A DNA stretch of 64,000 nt from JBDHHQ01 sp039586035 (lineage in GTDB: Bacteria; Gemmatimonadota; Gemmatimonadetes; Longimicrobiales; Gaopeijiaceae): positions 1 through 64,000 of the forward strand of contig JBDHLD010000015.1 in the NCBI GenBank assembly GCA_039586035.1. The letters run 5' to 3'. The translations under genes were made by a program, and so were the position numbers. Below the pieces are notes generated by a model. The model was not told the DNA's origin. It saw only the letters and a program-made list of their open reading frames with translations, and made no database searches. Shown here piece by piece: positions 17,149-26,527 of the stretch; positions within the stretch are counted from its first letter, which is position 1; the number at the start of each line of letters is the position of its first letter.

Positions 17149-17497
17149 ACGGGGATCGGACCCGGGTCGATCGCCGACCTCATTCCCCGTAGTCGAGCGG
17201 ATCGGGCCTCAGACTTGCCGGCCCATGGCGACCCGAGAGAGGGTTGCCGGAGCCGCCGAACGCGGAACACGAGCCCTCCGGCTTCGGTCGGGGGGCTCGT
17301 CGCTGAGTTGGAAGCGGCACAGACGTGAACCATCGAACTCATTCACCCGGTATTCGGGAGACGAGGTTGCCCGTGCGGTCCGCCAGCTCATCGGTTCGCG
17401 CGTGCGTGCCGAGGGATCGCCCGGTCGCAGTCGCTCGCGGTCGACCCCCGGCTCCCCTATGGTTGTGCAGACGCACCCTGTCCCGGGAGCATTTCGA
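17149..17497. other. Intergenic region, 349 bases
   Basis: The frame of the downstream gene stays open through this region, but the peptide it would give is arginine-rich and unlike a signal sequence. I see nothing else definite here beyond the GGGAG ribosome site at 17485-17489. Confidence 0.4.
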
Positions 17498-19636
17498 ATG
17501 CGCGCGACCCGCTCGGCTCGCCTCAGTGTCGCCCTCCTGTTCCCCCTGCTCGCCTGCCAGCCGGCCACCGACGCCGTGCCGCTCGAGCCCGACGATATCG
17601 CCGGCGTCGTCACGGGACCGAACGGGCCTGAAGCCGGCGTCTGGGTGATCGCGGAGACCACCGAGCTGCCCACCAGGTTCAACCGCACGGTCGTTACCGA
17701 CGATCAGGGCCGGTACCTGATACCCGACCTACCGGACGCGACCTACGATGTGTGGGTGCGCGGCTATGGGCTGGTGGACTCGGACAAGGTCACGGCCCGC
17801 CCCGGCGCCGCCCTCGACCTCGCGGCCACGCCCGCCCCGGACGAGCGCGCCGCCGCTCAGTACTATCCGGCCGGTTACTGGTTCTCCCTGCTCCACGTGC
17901 CCGACGATTTCCCCGGAACCGGGGCCGAGGGTAACGGCTTGAACGAGAACCTGACCAACCAGGCCCAGTTCCTGCGGATCATCAAGTCCGGAAACTGTAC
18001 GGCCTGCCATCAGCTCGGCACGAAGGGGACCAGGGAGATCCCCGCAGAGCTGGGCACGTTCGAGACGTCGGTGGCGGCATGGGACCGGCGGGTCCAATCC
18101 GGACAGGCCGGCAGGGGCATGAGCGCCGCGCTCGACTTCCTCGGTCGCGAGCGCATGCTCGAGATGTTCGCGGACTGGACCGATCGAATCGCTGCGGGCG
18201 AAGTACCGCCGGCGCCGCCCAGGCCGAGCGGAATCGAGCGCAACGTGGTGATTACCCAGTGGGACTGGGCCGACCCCAAGGCCTATCTCCACGATGTCGT
18301 ATCTACAGATCGGCGCGATCCCACCGTCAACGCCGACGGCACGACGTACGGCGCGCTCGAGCTGAGCGCCGACTACCTGCCCGTCCTGGACCCCGTGGCG
18401 CACGCCGCGAGTCGGGTGCCGTTGACCGTCCGGGACCCGCTGACCGAGCCCGCTGCTCGACCGGACATGCTCGCGCCGTCTCCGTATTGGGGCGACGAGG
18501 TGCTGTGGACCAGCAAGAACAACGTCCACAATCCCATGATGGACGAGCGCGGGCGCGTATGGATCACCTCGACGGTGCGCCCGCCCGACAACCCGCCCTT
18601 CTGTCGCGAGGGCTCGGACCACCCCTCGGCCCGTGCGTTTCCGACGGAACGAGCCCGACGTCATCTGGCGGTTTACGCCCCCGAGACTGATGAGCTCACC
18701 CTGATCAGCACGTGCTTCAGCACGCACCACCTCATGTTCGCGGAGGACGGCGACAACACCCTGTGGACGAGCGGCGGCGGCCAGGTCGTCGGGTGGCTGA
18801 ACACCCGCATGTTCGACGAGACGGGTGACGAGGAAGCATCACAGGGGTGGACGGCGCTGGTTCTCGACACCAACGGCAACGGCCGTCGGGATGCATACGT
18901 CGAGCCCGACCAGCCGGTGGACCCGTCCATGGACAAACGCGTCATCTCGCCCTTCTACGGTGTAGCCCCGATTCCCGACGGGACGGTCTGGGCGTCCACG
19001 CTGGGATACCCGGGGGCCGTCGTCCGCCTGGATCCGGGACCCAACCCGCCCGAGACGGCGCTGGCCGAGGTCTACGAGCTGCCGCTGGATGACGAGGGGA
19101 GGCCCATCGAAGGCTTCACGCCCCGGGGCTTCGACATGGACCGAGAGGGGGTCGCCTGGGTCGCGCTGGCCAGCGGCCACCTGGCCAGCTTCGATCGCCG
19201 GAAGTGCGCCGGGCCCCTCAACGGACCCACGGCCACGGGCCAGCACTGTCCCGAGGGCTGGACCTTCTACACGGAGCCCATGCCCCAGATGCGGGGCGTC
19301 TCCACCCCGGGGAGCGTGGAAGCCAGCTACTACACCTGGGTCGACTGGTTCGACGCTTCCGGGTTGGGCGCGGGCACGCCAATCAACACCGGTAACGCGT
19401 CCGAGGCGCTCCTCGCCCTCCACGACGGAGAGTGGGCCGTGTTCCGCGTCCCCTATCCGTTGGGGTTCTACACGAAGTGGATGGACGGCAGAATCGACGA
19501 CCCGGATGGGGGCTGGAAGGGGCGTGGGCTCTGGGCTACGGTCAGCACCCGGGCGCCGTTCCACATGGAGGGCGGTCGAGGCACCACCAGCAAGGTGCTC
19601 AAGTTCCAGCTCCGGCCGGATCCGTTGGCGCGCTGA
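17498..19636 (+). CDS. Lipoprotein: carboxypeptidase-regulatory-like domain, CxxCH haem site, Vgb/SMP-30-like propeller
   Basis: 712 residues. Lipobox FPLLAC. Residues about 30-90 form a carboxypeptidase-regulatory-like beta-sandwich (GVVTGPNGPEAGVWVIAET then DDQGRYLIPDLPDATYDVWV). A single covalent-haem motif C-T-A-C-H at 167-171 lies in a c-type segment. From about 330 on, a virginiamycin-lyase/SMP-30-like propeller shows repeated motifs (GRVWITSTVRPP, NTLWTSGGGQVVGWL, DGTVWASTLGYPGAVVRLDP, GVAWVALASGHLASFD). ATG 17498 has GGGAG eight bases upstream and starts at the signal peptide. Probably an electron-carrying secreted dehydrogenase-like or sensing protein; the substrate is unknown. Confidence 0.8.
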   Translation: MRATRSARLSVALLFPLLACQPATDAVPLEPDDIAGVVTGPNGPEAGVWVIAETTELPTRFNRTVVTDDQGRYLIPDLPDATYDVWVRGYGLVDSDKVTARPGAALDLAATPAPDERAAAQYYPAGYWFSLLHVPDDFPGTGAEGNGLNENLTNQAQFLRIIKSGNCTACHQLGTKGTREIPAELGTFETSVAAWDRRVQSGQAGRGMSAALDFLGRERMLEMFADWTDRIAAGEVPPAPPRPSGIERNVVITQWDWADPKAYLHDVVSTDRRDPTVNADGTTYGALELSADYLPVLDPVAHAASRVPLTVRDPLTEPAARPDMLAPSPYWGDEVLWTSKNNVHNPMMDERGRVWITSTVRPPDNPPFCREGSDHPSARAFPTERARRHLAVYAPETDELTLISTCFSTHHLMFAEDGDNTLWTSGGGQVVGWLNTRMFDETGDEEASQGWTALVLDTNGNGRRDAYVEPDQPVDPSMDKRVISPFYGVAPIPDGTVWASTLGYPGAVVRLDPGPNPPETALAEVYELPLDDEGRPIEGFTPRGFDMDREGVAWVALASGHLASFDRRKCAGPLNGPTATGQHCPEGWTFYTEPMPQMRGVSTPGSVEASYYTWVDWFDASGLGAGTPINTGNASEALLALHDGEWAVFRVPYPLGFYTKWMDGRIDDPDGGWKGRGLWATVSTRAPFHMEGGRGTTSKVLKFQLRPDPLAR

Positions 19637-19791
19637 CCGACTCGGCGAGGCATCTCCGGTCGGCCTCTCGCGTGCGAGGGCTTGGGCCACAACGTCCGCA
19701 TTCCCCTGATGCGTGGGCCGGTCCGCTACCCGACGTACCGGGGAGCGTGAGGCGCGTGTCGCGGACGCAGGTGACGGCGTAATATCGGACC

Positions 19792-21051
19792 GTGAAGACA
19801 GAGCACGATGTGGTCGTCGTCGGTGGTGGTGTGATCGGCGTCTCCTGCGCGTACTTCCTCGCCAAGCGGGGGGCGCGGGTGACGGTTCTCGAGCGTGACG
19901 AGATCGGGCACGGAGCCTCCTTCGGTAACGCCGGCACGATCGCCCCGGGGCACGGCCCAATCAACAAGCCCGGCCGCGTCAGCCAGGCTCTTCGGTCGCT
20001 GTTCGATCCGCTGAGTCCCCTGTTTGTGGCACCACGATGGGATCCCGGGTTGGCCCGTTGGCTGCTGGCCTTCAGCCGGAGCTGTACGCCGCGGGCCTGG
20101 CATCACGCGCTCCGGTCCCTCGCTCCCCTCGGTCACGCCACCGTCGACCTCTTTGATCGCATCATCGCGGAGGAGAGGCTGGAATGTGGATACGAACGTG
20201 ACGGCTATCACGAGGTGTACCTGACCGACGAGGCGTTCGGCGAGGCGTGGGAGGAGGCCGAGCTCACACGACCGCATGGGTTCGAGCCCGAGCGGGTCGA
20301 AGCCGACGCCCTGCGCGAACGCCTGCCCGCGCTCACGGACCGGATCCGGGGTGGCGTGTTCTATCCCGAGGCGATGACCCTCGATCCTTTCGCCTTCGTC
20401 ACGGGTTTGGCCCGATGTGCCGAGCGGCACGGCGCGGCGATCCGGATCGGCACCTCGGTCACGGAGGTCGTCACTGCCGCCAGCGCGGTGAGAGGCGTTC
20501 GCCTAGACACCGGAGAGACGGTCGGCGCGACGACGGTGATCCTCGCGACCGGGGCGTACAGTCTGGAGTTGTCCCGATCACTCGGCGTTCGCCTTCCACT
20601 ACAGCCAGCGAAGGGGTATCACCGTGACCTGCCAAACCTGACGGGAGTGCCTCCGGCCCTGGGGGGCACGTGCATGCTCGGCGAGGCATCGGTCTTCTGC
20701 ACACCCATGCCGGGGCGCCTTCGCTTCGCGGGCACGCTGGAGTTCTCCGGTGAGAACCACGACCTGCGCCGGCCCCGGCTCGACCAGCTGACGAGCGCTG
20801 CCCACCGTTACTTCACTGACTTCGAGGACGTCACAGCCAGCTCGGAGTGGTGTGGCTTGCGCCCCTGCCTTCCAGACGGACTCCCGGCCATTGGTCCCAT
20901 CGACAGACACCCCGACGTGTTCGTTGCGACGGGGCACGCCATGTTGGGCCTGACCCTGGGGCCGGTGACCGGTAGGCTCGTCGCGGAGTCCGTGCTGGAT
21001 GGGCGGCCGTCCATCGACCTCAGCGCCTTCCGCATCGGTCGATTCGCCTGA
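19792..21051 (+). CDS. FAD-dependent oxidoreductase, DadA/DAO family
   Basis: 419 residues from a GTG start. N-terminal FAD site VVVVGGGVIGVSCAYFLAKRG with the acidic end VLERDEIGHGAS, then the ASFGNAGTIAPGH stretch typical of D-amino-acid dehydrogenase (DadA), and a C-terminal closing motif GLRPCLPDGLPAIGP plus ATGHAMLGLTLGPVTG. It should oxidise a D-amino acid or similar amine and pass electrons to the respiratory chain. DadA-like is a family call; the substrate is not shown. It stands alone, after a lipoprotein gene and before the DUF2652 fusion gene. Confidence 0.85.
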   Translation: MKTEHDVVVVGGGVIGVSCAYFLAKRGARVTVLERDEIGHGASFGNAGTIAPGHGPINKPGRVSQALRSLFDPLSPLFVAPRWDPGLARWLLAFSRSCTPRAWHHALRSLAPLGHATVDLFDRIIAEERLECGYERDGYHEVYLTDEAFGEAWEEAELTRPHGFEPERVEADALRERLPALTDRIRGGVFYPEAMTLDPFAFVTGLARCAERHGAAIRIGTSVTEVVTAASAVRGVRLDTGETVGATTVILATGAYSLELSRSLGVRLPLQPAKGYHRDLPNLTGVPPALGGTCMLGEASVFCTPMPGRLRFAGTLEFSGENHDLRRPRLDQLTSAAHRYFTDFEDVTASSEWCGLRPCLPDGLPAIGPIDRHPDVFVATGHAMLGLTLGPVTGRLVAESVLDGRPSIDLSAFRIGRFA

Positions 21052-21166
21052 CCCCAGAGGGTCGGCGATTCTTCCCGCGGGCGGCGCTTGTGGCGGCTTG
21101 ACCTGCGGATGCAGTCGGAGAGCGCCCCCGTGGCTGGTCGCTCGCTGGGGCTGGCTTGATCGGGGG

Positions 21167-21180
21167 ATGTGTCAACACAT
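21167..21180. promoter_or_regulatory. Candidate operator palindrome upstream of DUF2652 gene
   Basis: ATGTGT-CA-ACACAT, a perfect six-base inverted repeat with a two-base spacer, 108 bases before the chosen start of the DUF2652 fusion. It is one of few such perfect short palindromes in an intergenic region here. No regulator gene is adjacent, so function is a guess. Confidence 0.3.
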
Positions 21181-21287
21181 TGAATCGTGTCGGCCCGGGC
21201 CGTTGCCCGCGCCTGGAGCGTCGGTCGCCCAACGCGATCGGTCTAGAGTGCGCTCACCCTCGCCCTGTCACCCGCAAGGCCCTGTCC

Positions 21288-22346
21288 ATGGCTGAACCAG
21301 CGATCATCCTCATTCCGGATATCAGCGGCTTCACCGACTTCACGAGCACCACGGAGATCGATCACGCCGCCCACATCATCACGGAGCTGCTGGAGCTCAT
21401 CGTCGAGTCGAATCAGACGGAGTTCACGGTAGCGGAGATCGAGGGTGACGCGGTCCTTTTCTATCGGAAGGGTGACCCGATACAGCGCGAACAGCTAGTC
21501 GAGCAGTGCCTCACCATGTTCGCGAACTTCCACCGACAGCTCATGGTCATAGAACGAGACACGGTCTGCCAGTGCGGCGCGTGCCAGTCTGCGACCAATC
21601 TGACCTTGAAGTTCGTCGCGCATTATGGGGACATCAAGGAAATCAAAGTGGCTCAGTGGGTCAAAGCGACGGGAGTCGACATGATCATCGCCCACAGACT
21701 CCTGAAGAACGACGTCGACTCGAACGAGTACATCCTCATGACGAAGCCTTGCTGCGACGCAGTCGGACACGTCGACGCAAATCCAGAGCTCCAATGGTCA
21801 AAGTCAAGACAAACCTACGACGCAATTGGCGACGTGGACTACGAGTTCTCCGTTCTTTCGAACTACCGGGCCCAAATCCCTCCGCCTCCGCCGCGCCCGA
21901 GCTTCGTCGTCGACAAGGGCGATGACAATCTCGAGATGGTGATCAACGCGCCACATGCAGCCGTATATCAAACGCTGATCAATGTCGACAAGCGGCCGGA
22001 ATGGCTGGCGGGCGTTGACTCGATCAATCGGGAGATGACGTCCGAACGAATCGGCATGCGGCACAACTGCGTGTTCATGGGAATGGTCCTGATCAATACG
22101 GCTATGCACCGCCACTTCGGCGAAGACCACGCGCTATATTCTGAGCACGTAGAAATGCCGGACATCGGAGTGACGCTCATGCTCCACTACGATGTATATC
22201 CTCAGGACGGCGGCAGCACGCGACTGAACTGCAACGTGAACTGGATGGACGCCGCATTGCCGGAGGAAAGCAAACAGGGCATGCTGGACGCGCAGATCAC
22301 GAATCTCGAGCTGCTCAAGGACGTCTGTGAGAACAACCCGGCGTGA
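21288..22346 (+). CDS. DUF2652 (cyclase-like) domain fused to SRPBCC/polyketide-cyclase domain
   Basis: 352 residues. The first 170 residues match DUF2652: LIPDISGFTDFTSTTEIDH, then VAEIEGDAVLFYRKGDP, CQCGACQSATNLTLKFVAHYG and HRLLKNDVDSNEYILMT. This resembles a nucleotide-cyclase catalytic domain (the GFTDFT motif is cyclase-like) but lacks proof of activity. Residues about 205-350 form a START/SRPBCC ligand pocket (NLEMVINAPHAAVYQTLI to the C-terminal helix). ATG 21288 is chosen because an in-frame extension to 21156 is unconserved. Possible role: ligand sensing coupled to nucleotide signalling, by inference. Confidence 0.8.
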   Translation: MAEPAIILIPDISGFTDFTSTTEIDHAAHIITELLELIVESNQTEFTVAEIEGDAVLFYRKGDPIQREQLVEQCLTMFANFHRQLMVIERDTVCQCGACQSATNLTLKFVAHYGDIKEIKVAQWVKATGVDMIIAHRLLKNDVDSNEYILMTKPCCDAVGHVDANPELQWSKSRQTYDAIGDVDYEFSVLSNYRAQIPPPPPRPSFVVDKGDDNLEMVINAPHAAVYQTLINVDKRPEWLAGVDSINREMTSERIGMRHNCVFMGMVLINTAMHRHFGEDHALYSEHVEMPDIGVTLMLHYDVYPQDGGSTRLNCNVNWMDAALPEESKQGMLDAQITNLELLKDVCENNPA

Positions 22347-22872
22347 GAAGGTAGGATGGGCAATCGGACGGAGGCGGCAGCGGTCGACAGACAGAGAGCC
22401 TGGATCGCGCGCCTCAATCTTGATCAGGTGCTCAGTTGGCACCCCCAGGGAAGGGGCTACAGCGTGACCGATCTGTGCGCTCGAGCGTTGGGTCGCTCCG
22501 ACGCACTGTTCAGTCTTGTTGCCAGTTGGTCGATACCACTTTGTGGTGCTCGACCTTCTGGAGCCCTCGGATAGTCCGGACTACGATCCGGCCGACGAGC
22601 TACGGTTGCTCGAAGAGGTCTGGCCGGAGAAGCTCGAGATCCAACACGAAGGCAGGTATTGAGTCGACGGGAGTGGGTAACGGGTTCCCTCGCGGGCACC
22701 CGCTGATGCCGTCCCCCTGACGCCAATCCCTCACTTCCACTACCTTTGACCTGCGGGATCTCACCTTGAGCCCTCGGTTCCGGGGGCTACTACTCGCTCA
22801 AGACTCTGTACCAGCTGGTCCCCCGGAGACTCCGGCGGGCGCCCTGAGTACCACTCAACGGATAAGAATTCC
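22347..22872. other. Gene-poor region with a possible gene remnant
   Basis: 526 bases without a convincing complete gene. A 39-residue frame at 22543-22662 is described separately. The rest shows no RNA gene, palindrome or repeat that I trust. Confidence 0.4.
22543..22662 (+). pseudogene. Possible 3' remnant of an unknown gene
   Basis: Reading from GTG 22543 to TGA 22662 gives 39 residues of natural-looking acidic protein (DLLEPSDSPDYDPADEL, then LRLLEEVWPEKLEI). The frame stays open upstream to about 22463 with similar character but no ATG and no ribosome site. It may be the tail of a decayed gene; I recognise no family. Confidence 0.25.
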
Positions 22873-24186
22873 TTGAATTTCTCTGCACTCAATTTGCACC
22901 CATCCCTCCACCGAGGCATCCATGATCTGGGCTTCGAGCGCCCGACGCCCATCCAGTCGCTGGCGATTCCGGAAGCGCTGGAGGGCCGTGATCTCTTGGC
23001 CTGCGCAGCCACGGGCAGTGGCAAGACCGCAGCCTTCCTCCTGCCCATTCTGCAGCAATTGGTGGATCGGCCCCGCGGCACGACTCGTGCGCTGGTGCTG
23101 GCCCCGACCCGGGAGCTGGCGCTCCAGATTCTGGAAGACCTCCAGGGCCTGGCCCGATATACCGGGATCCGGGGTGCGGCCGTCCACGGTGGCGTGGGCA
23201 TGGGCCCCCAGGAGAAGGCCTTTCGCAAGGGCGTCGATGTTATCGTCGCCACCCCGGGGCGGCTGCTGGATCACTTCGGTCGCGGCCAGGCCGCCCTCGC
23301 GGGGCTCGAATACCTGGTGCTGGATGAGGCCGACCGTATGCTGGACATGGGCTTTCTGCCAGACATACGGCGCGTGCTGAGGCACGTGCCCAGGCCGCGG
23401 CAGACATTCTTCTTCAGTGCCACGATGCCCGCCCCCATCGAGGCCCTCACACGGGAGATCCTGCGGGAGCCGGCCAAGATCGCCCTTCAACGCCGCGCTG
23501 CGCCGGCCCAAGGCGTGGCCCAGGCCGTGTACCCCGTGCCCGCCAGCCGGAGGGGGGCACTGCTGGTTGAGCTGTTGAAGAGGGGTGAGATGGATGACGC
23601 GCTCGTGTTCACCCGCACGAAACACCGGGCGAACCGCCTTGCCAAGCTGCTGAACCGCAATGGCATCTCCGCCGAGCGCATCCACGGTAATCGATCACAG
23701 GCCCAGCGCACCAAGGCTCTGGCCGGTTTCAAGGCCGGGGAGTATCGGGTGCTGGTGGCTACCGACATCGCCGCCCGTGGCATCGACGTGGAGGCTCTGG
23801 GGCACGTGGTCAACTTCAACGTTCCAGCCGTCCCCGATGACTACATTCACCGGGTCGGACGCACGGCCCGCGCCGACGCGACCGGAGACGCGTTCACCCT
23901 GGTAGCGCCAGAGGACGAAGCCGACCTCAAGCGTATCGAGCGGGCCTTGGGAGCGGCGCTGCCGCGGGTCCGCCTGGACGGCTTCTCCTACACCACCACC
24001 TCGGACGTGCGTTCGGAAGGGCGCCCGGGGGAACGCATCGCCACCAACGGCGGCAGGAAGACCACCGGTCCGGATCGAACGGCCGGGAACGTGGCTGGGA
24101 GGGCTGGGGGTGAAGGCTCTGGCGGCAGCACGCGGCCCCAGCGCCGGCGTTCCCGGAGGACTCGGAGCAGGGGCGCCCGGAGGTAG
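22873..24186 (+). CDS. DEAD-box RNA helicase, RhlE-like
   Basis: 437 residues from a TTG start, which gives the expected MNFSALNLHPSL beginning. Helicase motifs in order: Q motif FERPTPIQ, Walker A ATGSGKTA, APTRELA, DEAD box VLDEADRMLDMGF, SATMP, ATDIAARGID, and HRVGRTARA. After about residue 375 comes a disordered glycine-serine and arginine-rich tail (QRRRSRRTRSRGARR), as in RhlE-type cold-adapted helicases that bind RNA through basic tails. It unwinds short RNA duplexes in ribosome assembly or RNA decay. The stop overlaps the start of a relic gene in another frame. Confidence 0.9.
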   Translation: MNFSALNLHPSLHRGIHDLGFERPTPIQSLAIPEALEGRDLLACAATGSGKTAAFLLPILQQLVDRPRGTTRALVLAPTRELALQILEDLQGLARYTGIRGAAVHGGVGMGPQEKAFRKGVDVIVATPGRLLDHFGRGQAALAGLEYLVLDEADRMLDMGFLPDIRRVLRHVPRPRQTFFFSATMPAPIEALTREILREPAKIALQRRAAPAQGVAQAVYPVPASRRGALLVELLKRGEMDDALVFTRTKHRANRLAKLLNRNGISAERIHGNRSQAQRTKALAGFKAGEYRVLVATDIAARGIDVEALGHVVNFNVPAVPDDYIHRVGRTARADATGDAFTLVAPEDEADLKRIERALGAALPRVRLDGFSYTTTSDVRSEGRPGERIATNGGRKTTGPDRTAGNVAGRAGGEGSGGSTRPQRRRSRRTRSRGARR

Positions 24187-24525
24187 CTGGATCGCCTCCT
24201 GGGAGGACCCCGACTTCGACCCGTCGCAGGCGGCGGTCACCACGCCCCCGTTCCGGAGATTCCCCCGTCCCGCTGGACGGCCGACGAGGCGGCCCGTTAC
24301 GGCATCCCCATGGATGACGAGCTGCCCCTGATCACCCAGGAGCGGGCGCACACCAGCCCGATCTGGTACAACCGGGCTGATTCGAAGCCTGGCCGCGAGC
24401 CCCGGCCGCGCCCACCGAGCCGGCCGGCGGCCGGGGCGCGTGGCGTGGAGGTCCCGTCCATCCTGGCATCGGCCGGGGCGGCGCTCACGGCGACGGCGGA
24501 GGGGCCGCAAGCCAGGCGATCCTGA
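24185..24525 (+). pseudogene. Frameshifted C-terminal relic of a DUF3604 gene
   Basis: Two frames together recreate the conserved DUF3604 C-terminus. Frame A from 24185 reads SWIASWEDPDFDPSQ; after a one-base shift near 24228-24240 frame B continues GHHAPVPEIPPSRWT, then YGIPMDDELPLITQERAH and TSPIWY near 24370. Family members end with a FYYARVLEIPTPRW stretch and an ERAxxSPIWY terminus. Intact members are several hundred residues, so only the last tenth survives, placed directly against the helicase gene. The frame runs on about 50 unrelated residues to a stop at 24525. Probably left by deletion of the 5' part. Confidence 0.7.
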
Positions 24526-24677
24526 CGGATCGGGCCGCTTTCGAGTCGGCCTCCAGGCTCGTATCATGGGTTCCGGCGCTGACCCGCCCTTCCCCCCCCC
24601 GGGGCGCTCAGATCGCCCGGACGGCCCAACGACGGCTCCACGTACGACCCGTTGTAGCGAAAGGAGCCGTTCGGAGC

Positions 24678-26450
24678 ATGCGCAACGCACTCCTCGTGTA
24701 CCCCGAGTTTCCCCCGTCGTACTGGGGCTTCAAATACGCGATCGAGCTGCTCGGCAAGAAGTCTGCGATGCCGCCCCTGGGGCTGCTGACGGTCGCGGGC
24801 ATGTTCTCACGGGATTACCGGCTGAAGGTCGTGGACCTCAACGTCGAACCTCTGACCGACGCTCACCTCGCCTGGGCGGACATGGTCTTCACGTCGACGA
24901 TGATCGTCCAGAGAGGTTCGCTATACGAGGTGATCCGACGCTGCAACCGGGCGGGCGTACCGATCGTCGCCGGCGGCCCGCACCCTACCACGTTCCACGA
25001 CGAGATCCGCCGGGAGTCGGGTGGCGGGGTGGCTCACTTCCTGTTGGGCGAGGTGGAGAACACGTTCGACGACTTCCTGACCGACATCGCCTGCGGCACG
25101 GCTCGTGACGTCTATCCCGAGCTCTCCAAGCCGGCCATCTCGAAGGCTCCGCTTCCCCGCTACGACCTCCTCCGACTCCGCCGTTACAACTCGATGGCGC
25201 TTCAGTTCTCGCGGGGCTGCCCGTTCGACTGCGAGTTCTGTGACATCACCAAGCTCTACGGACGGGCCCCGCGGACCAAAGACACGGAGCAGATGCTGGG
25301 CGAGTTCGAGTTGCTCTACCACCTGGGCTGGAGAGGCTCTCTGTTCCTCGTGGATGACAATTTCATCGGCAACAAGCGTAACGCGCTTCGACTCCTTCCC
25401 CGTCTGCGGGAATGGCAGGCGCAGCGAGGGTATCCGTTTTCGCTGTTCACCGAGGCGAGCATGAACCTCGCTCACGTGCCGGAGCTGCTCGACTCGATGA
25501 GCGCGGCCGGATTCGACATGGTGTTCATGGGAATCGAGAGCCCCAACCCGGATACCCTTCTCGCCACGAACAAGAAGCAGAACATCGACAGGTCGGGAAG
25601 ATCGGCCAACTACCTGCTCGATTCGGTCCGCACGGTCCAATCGCACGGACTGGAGGTAAGCGGTGGCTTCATCATCGGCCTGGACGGGGACACGGAGTTC
25701 GACTCACACATCCGCTTCGTTCAAGAGGCCGGGATCCCACTCGCGATGGCGGGGCTGCTGACAGCCCTCAAGTCCACCGACCTCTACGAGCGCTTGGCGC
25801 GGGAGGGGCGACTGCTCGGGGAGTCCACGGGCGACAATACCGACGGGACCCTGAACTTCGTACCGTTGCTACCGCGCGAACGGCTGATGGCAGAGTACAA
25901 GCGCGTGGTGGGTGCCCTGTACGATCCCTCGCTGAAGAACTACTTCGAGCGGTGCATGACGCTCCTCAGGCGGTGGCGGCGCGTGAACCGACGCCCGAGG
26001 CGCATCAGATGGGCCGAGATTCTGGCGGCCGCCCGATCCCTGCGACGCCAAGTGCTCTCCCGACAGGGGCCGGCCTACCTGCGCTTCCTGCTACGGGTTC
26101 TGAGAGAGCGCCCGGCCATGATCCCCGAAGCCATCCGACTGGCCATCATGGGCTTTCACTTCGAGAAGATCACCCGCCACACGATCGCCGCGGACGACTT
26201 CAGACGCTACCTGGAGACGGAGCTCGAGGCATTCAAGGCCCGCATCGTCGACCTTGCGCGGACCCACCGGGCGTCGGTGGAGGACGCAGGCGCCTACGTG
26301 CGGGAGGTCCTCTCCGGTGTTCGGTCCCGATACGACCAGCTTCACGTGGATTTCCGGCATGCCGTTCACGACGCCGTTACCTCGTTCGAAGAGGGTGTGA
26401 TGAAGCAGCTCGAGGAGCTCGGCCTCGAGATCGAGGGACAGCCGACCTGA
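24678..26450 (+). CDS. B12-binding radical SAM protein with DUF4070-type C-terminus
   Basis: 590 residues. N-terminal cobalamin-binding-like domain (residues about 1-140: ALLVYPEFPPSYWGFKYA, PIVAGGPHPTTFHDEI). The radical SAM domain has the 4Fe-4S triad SRGCPFDCEFCDI (CxxxCxxC, near residue 180), then LYGRAPRTKDTEQML and FLVDDNFIGNKR. The region after about 400 resembles DUF4070, and the last 100 residues are a charged helical tail. Hopanoid 2-methylases (HpnP) and other C-methylases share this layout, but I cannot assign a substrate. ATG 24678 follows GGAGC and an AAAGGAG further upstream. Confidence 0.85.
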   Translation: MRNALLVYPEFPPSYWGFKYAIELLGKKSAMPPLGLLTVAGMFSRDYRLKVVDLNVEPLTDAHLAWADMVFTSTMIVQRGSLYEVIRRCNRAGVPIVAGGPHPTTFHDEIRRESGGGVAHFLLGEVENTFDDFLTDIACGTARDVYPELSKPAISKAPLPRYDLLRLRRYNSMALQFSRGCPFDCEFCDITKLYGRAPRTKDTEQMLGEFELLYHLGWRGSLFLVDDNFIGNKRNALRLLPRLREWQAQRGYPFSLFTEASMNLAHVPELLDSMSAAGFDMVFMGIESPNPDTLLATNKKQNIDRSGRSANYLLDSVRTVQSHGLEVSGGFIIGLDGDTEFDSHIRFVQEAGIPLAMAGLLTALKSTDLYERLAREGRLLGESTGDNTDGTLNFVPLLPRERLMAEYKRVVGALYDPSLKNYFERCMTLLRRWRRVNRRPRRIRWAEILAAARSLRRQVLSRQGPAYLRFLLRVLRERPAMIPEAIRLAIMGFHFEKITRHTIAADDFRRYLETELEAFKARIVDLARTHRASVEDAGAYVREVLSGVRSRYDQLHVDFRHAVHDAVTSFEEGVMKQLEELGLEIEGQPT

Positions 26451-26527
26451 GCCCCCCGGGTTCGGAGACCGGGACGCGGATGCACGTGTGGCGGGCGGTG
26501 GCCGGGATCACGTAGAGGGCCGCAGCC

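Noticed and set aside
22740..22870. A short frame reading YYSLKTLYQLVPRRLRRAP before the helicase
   Set aside because: It has a stop codon only a few codons upstream and no start, so there is no support for a gene.
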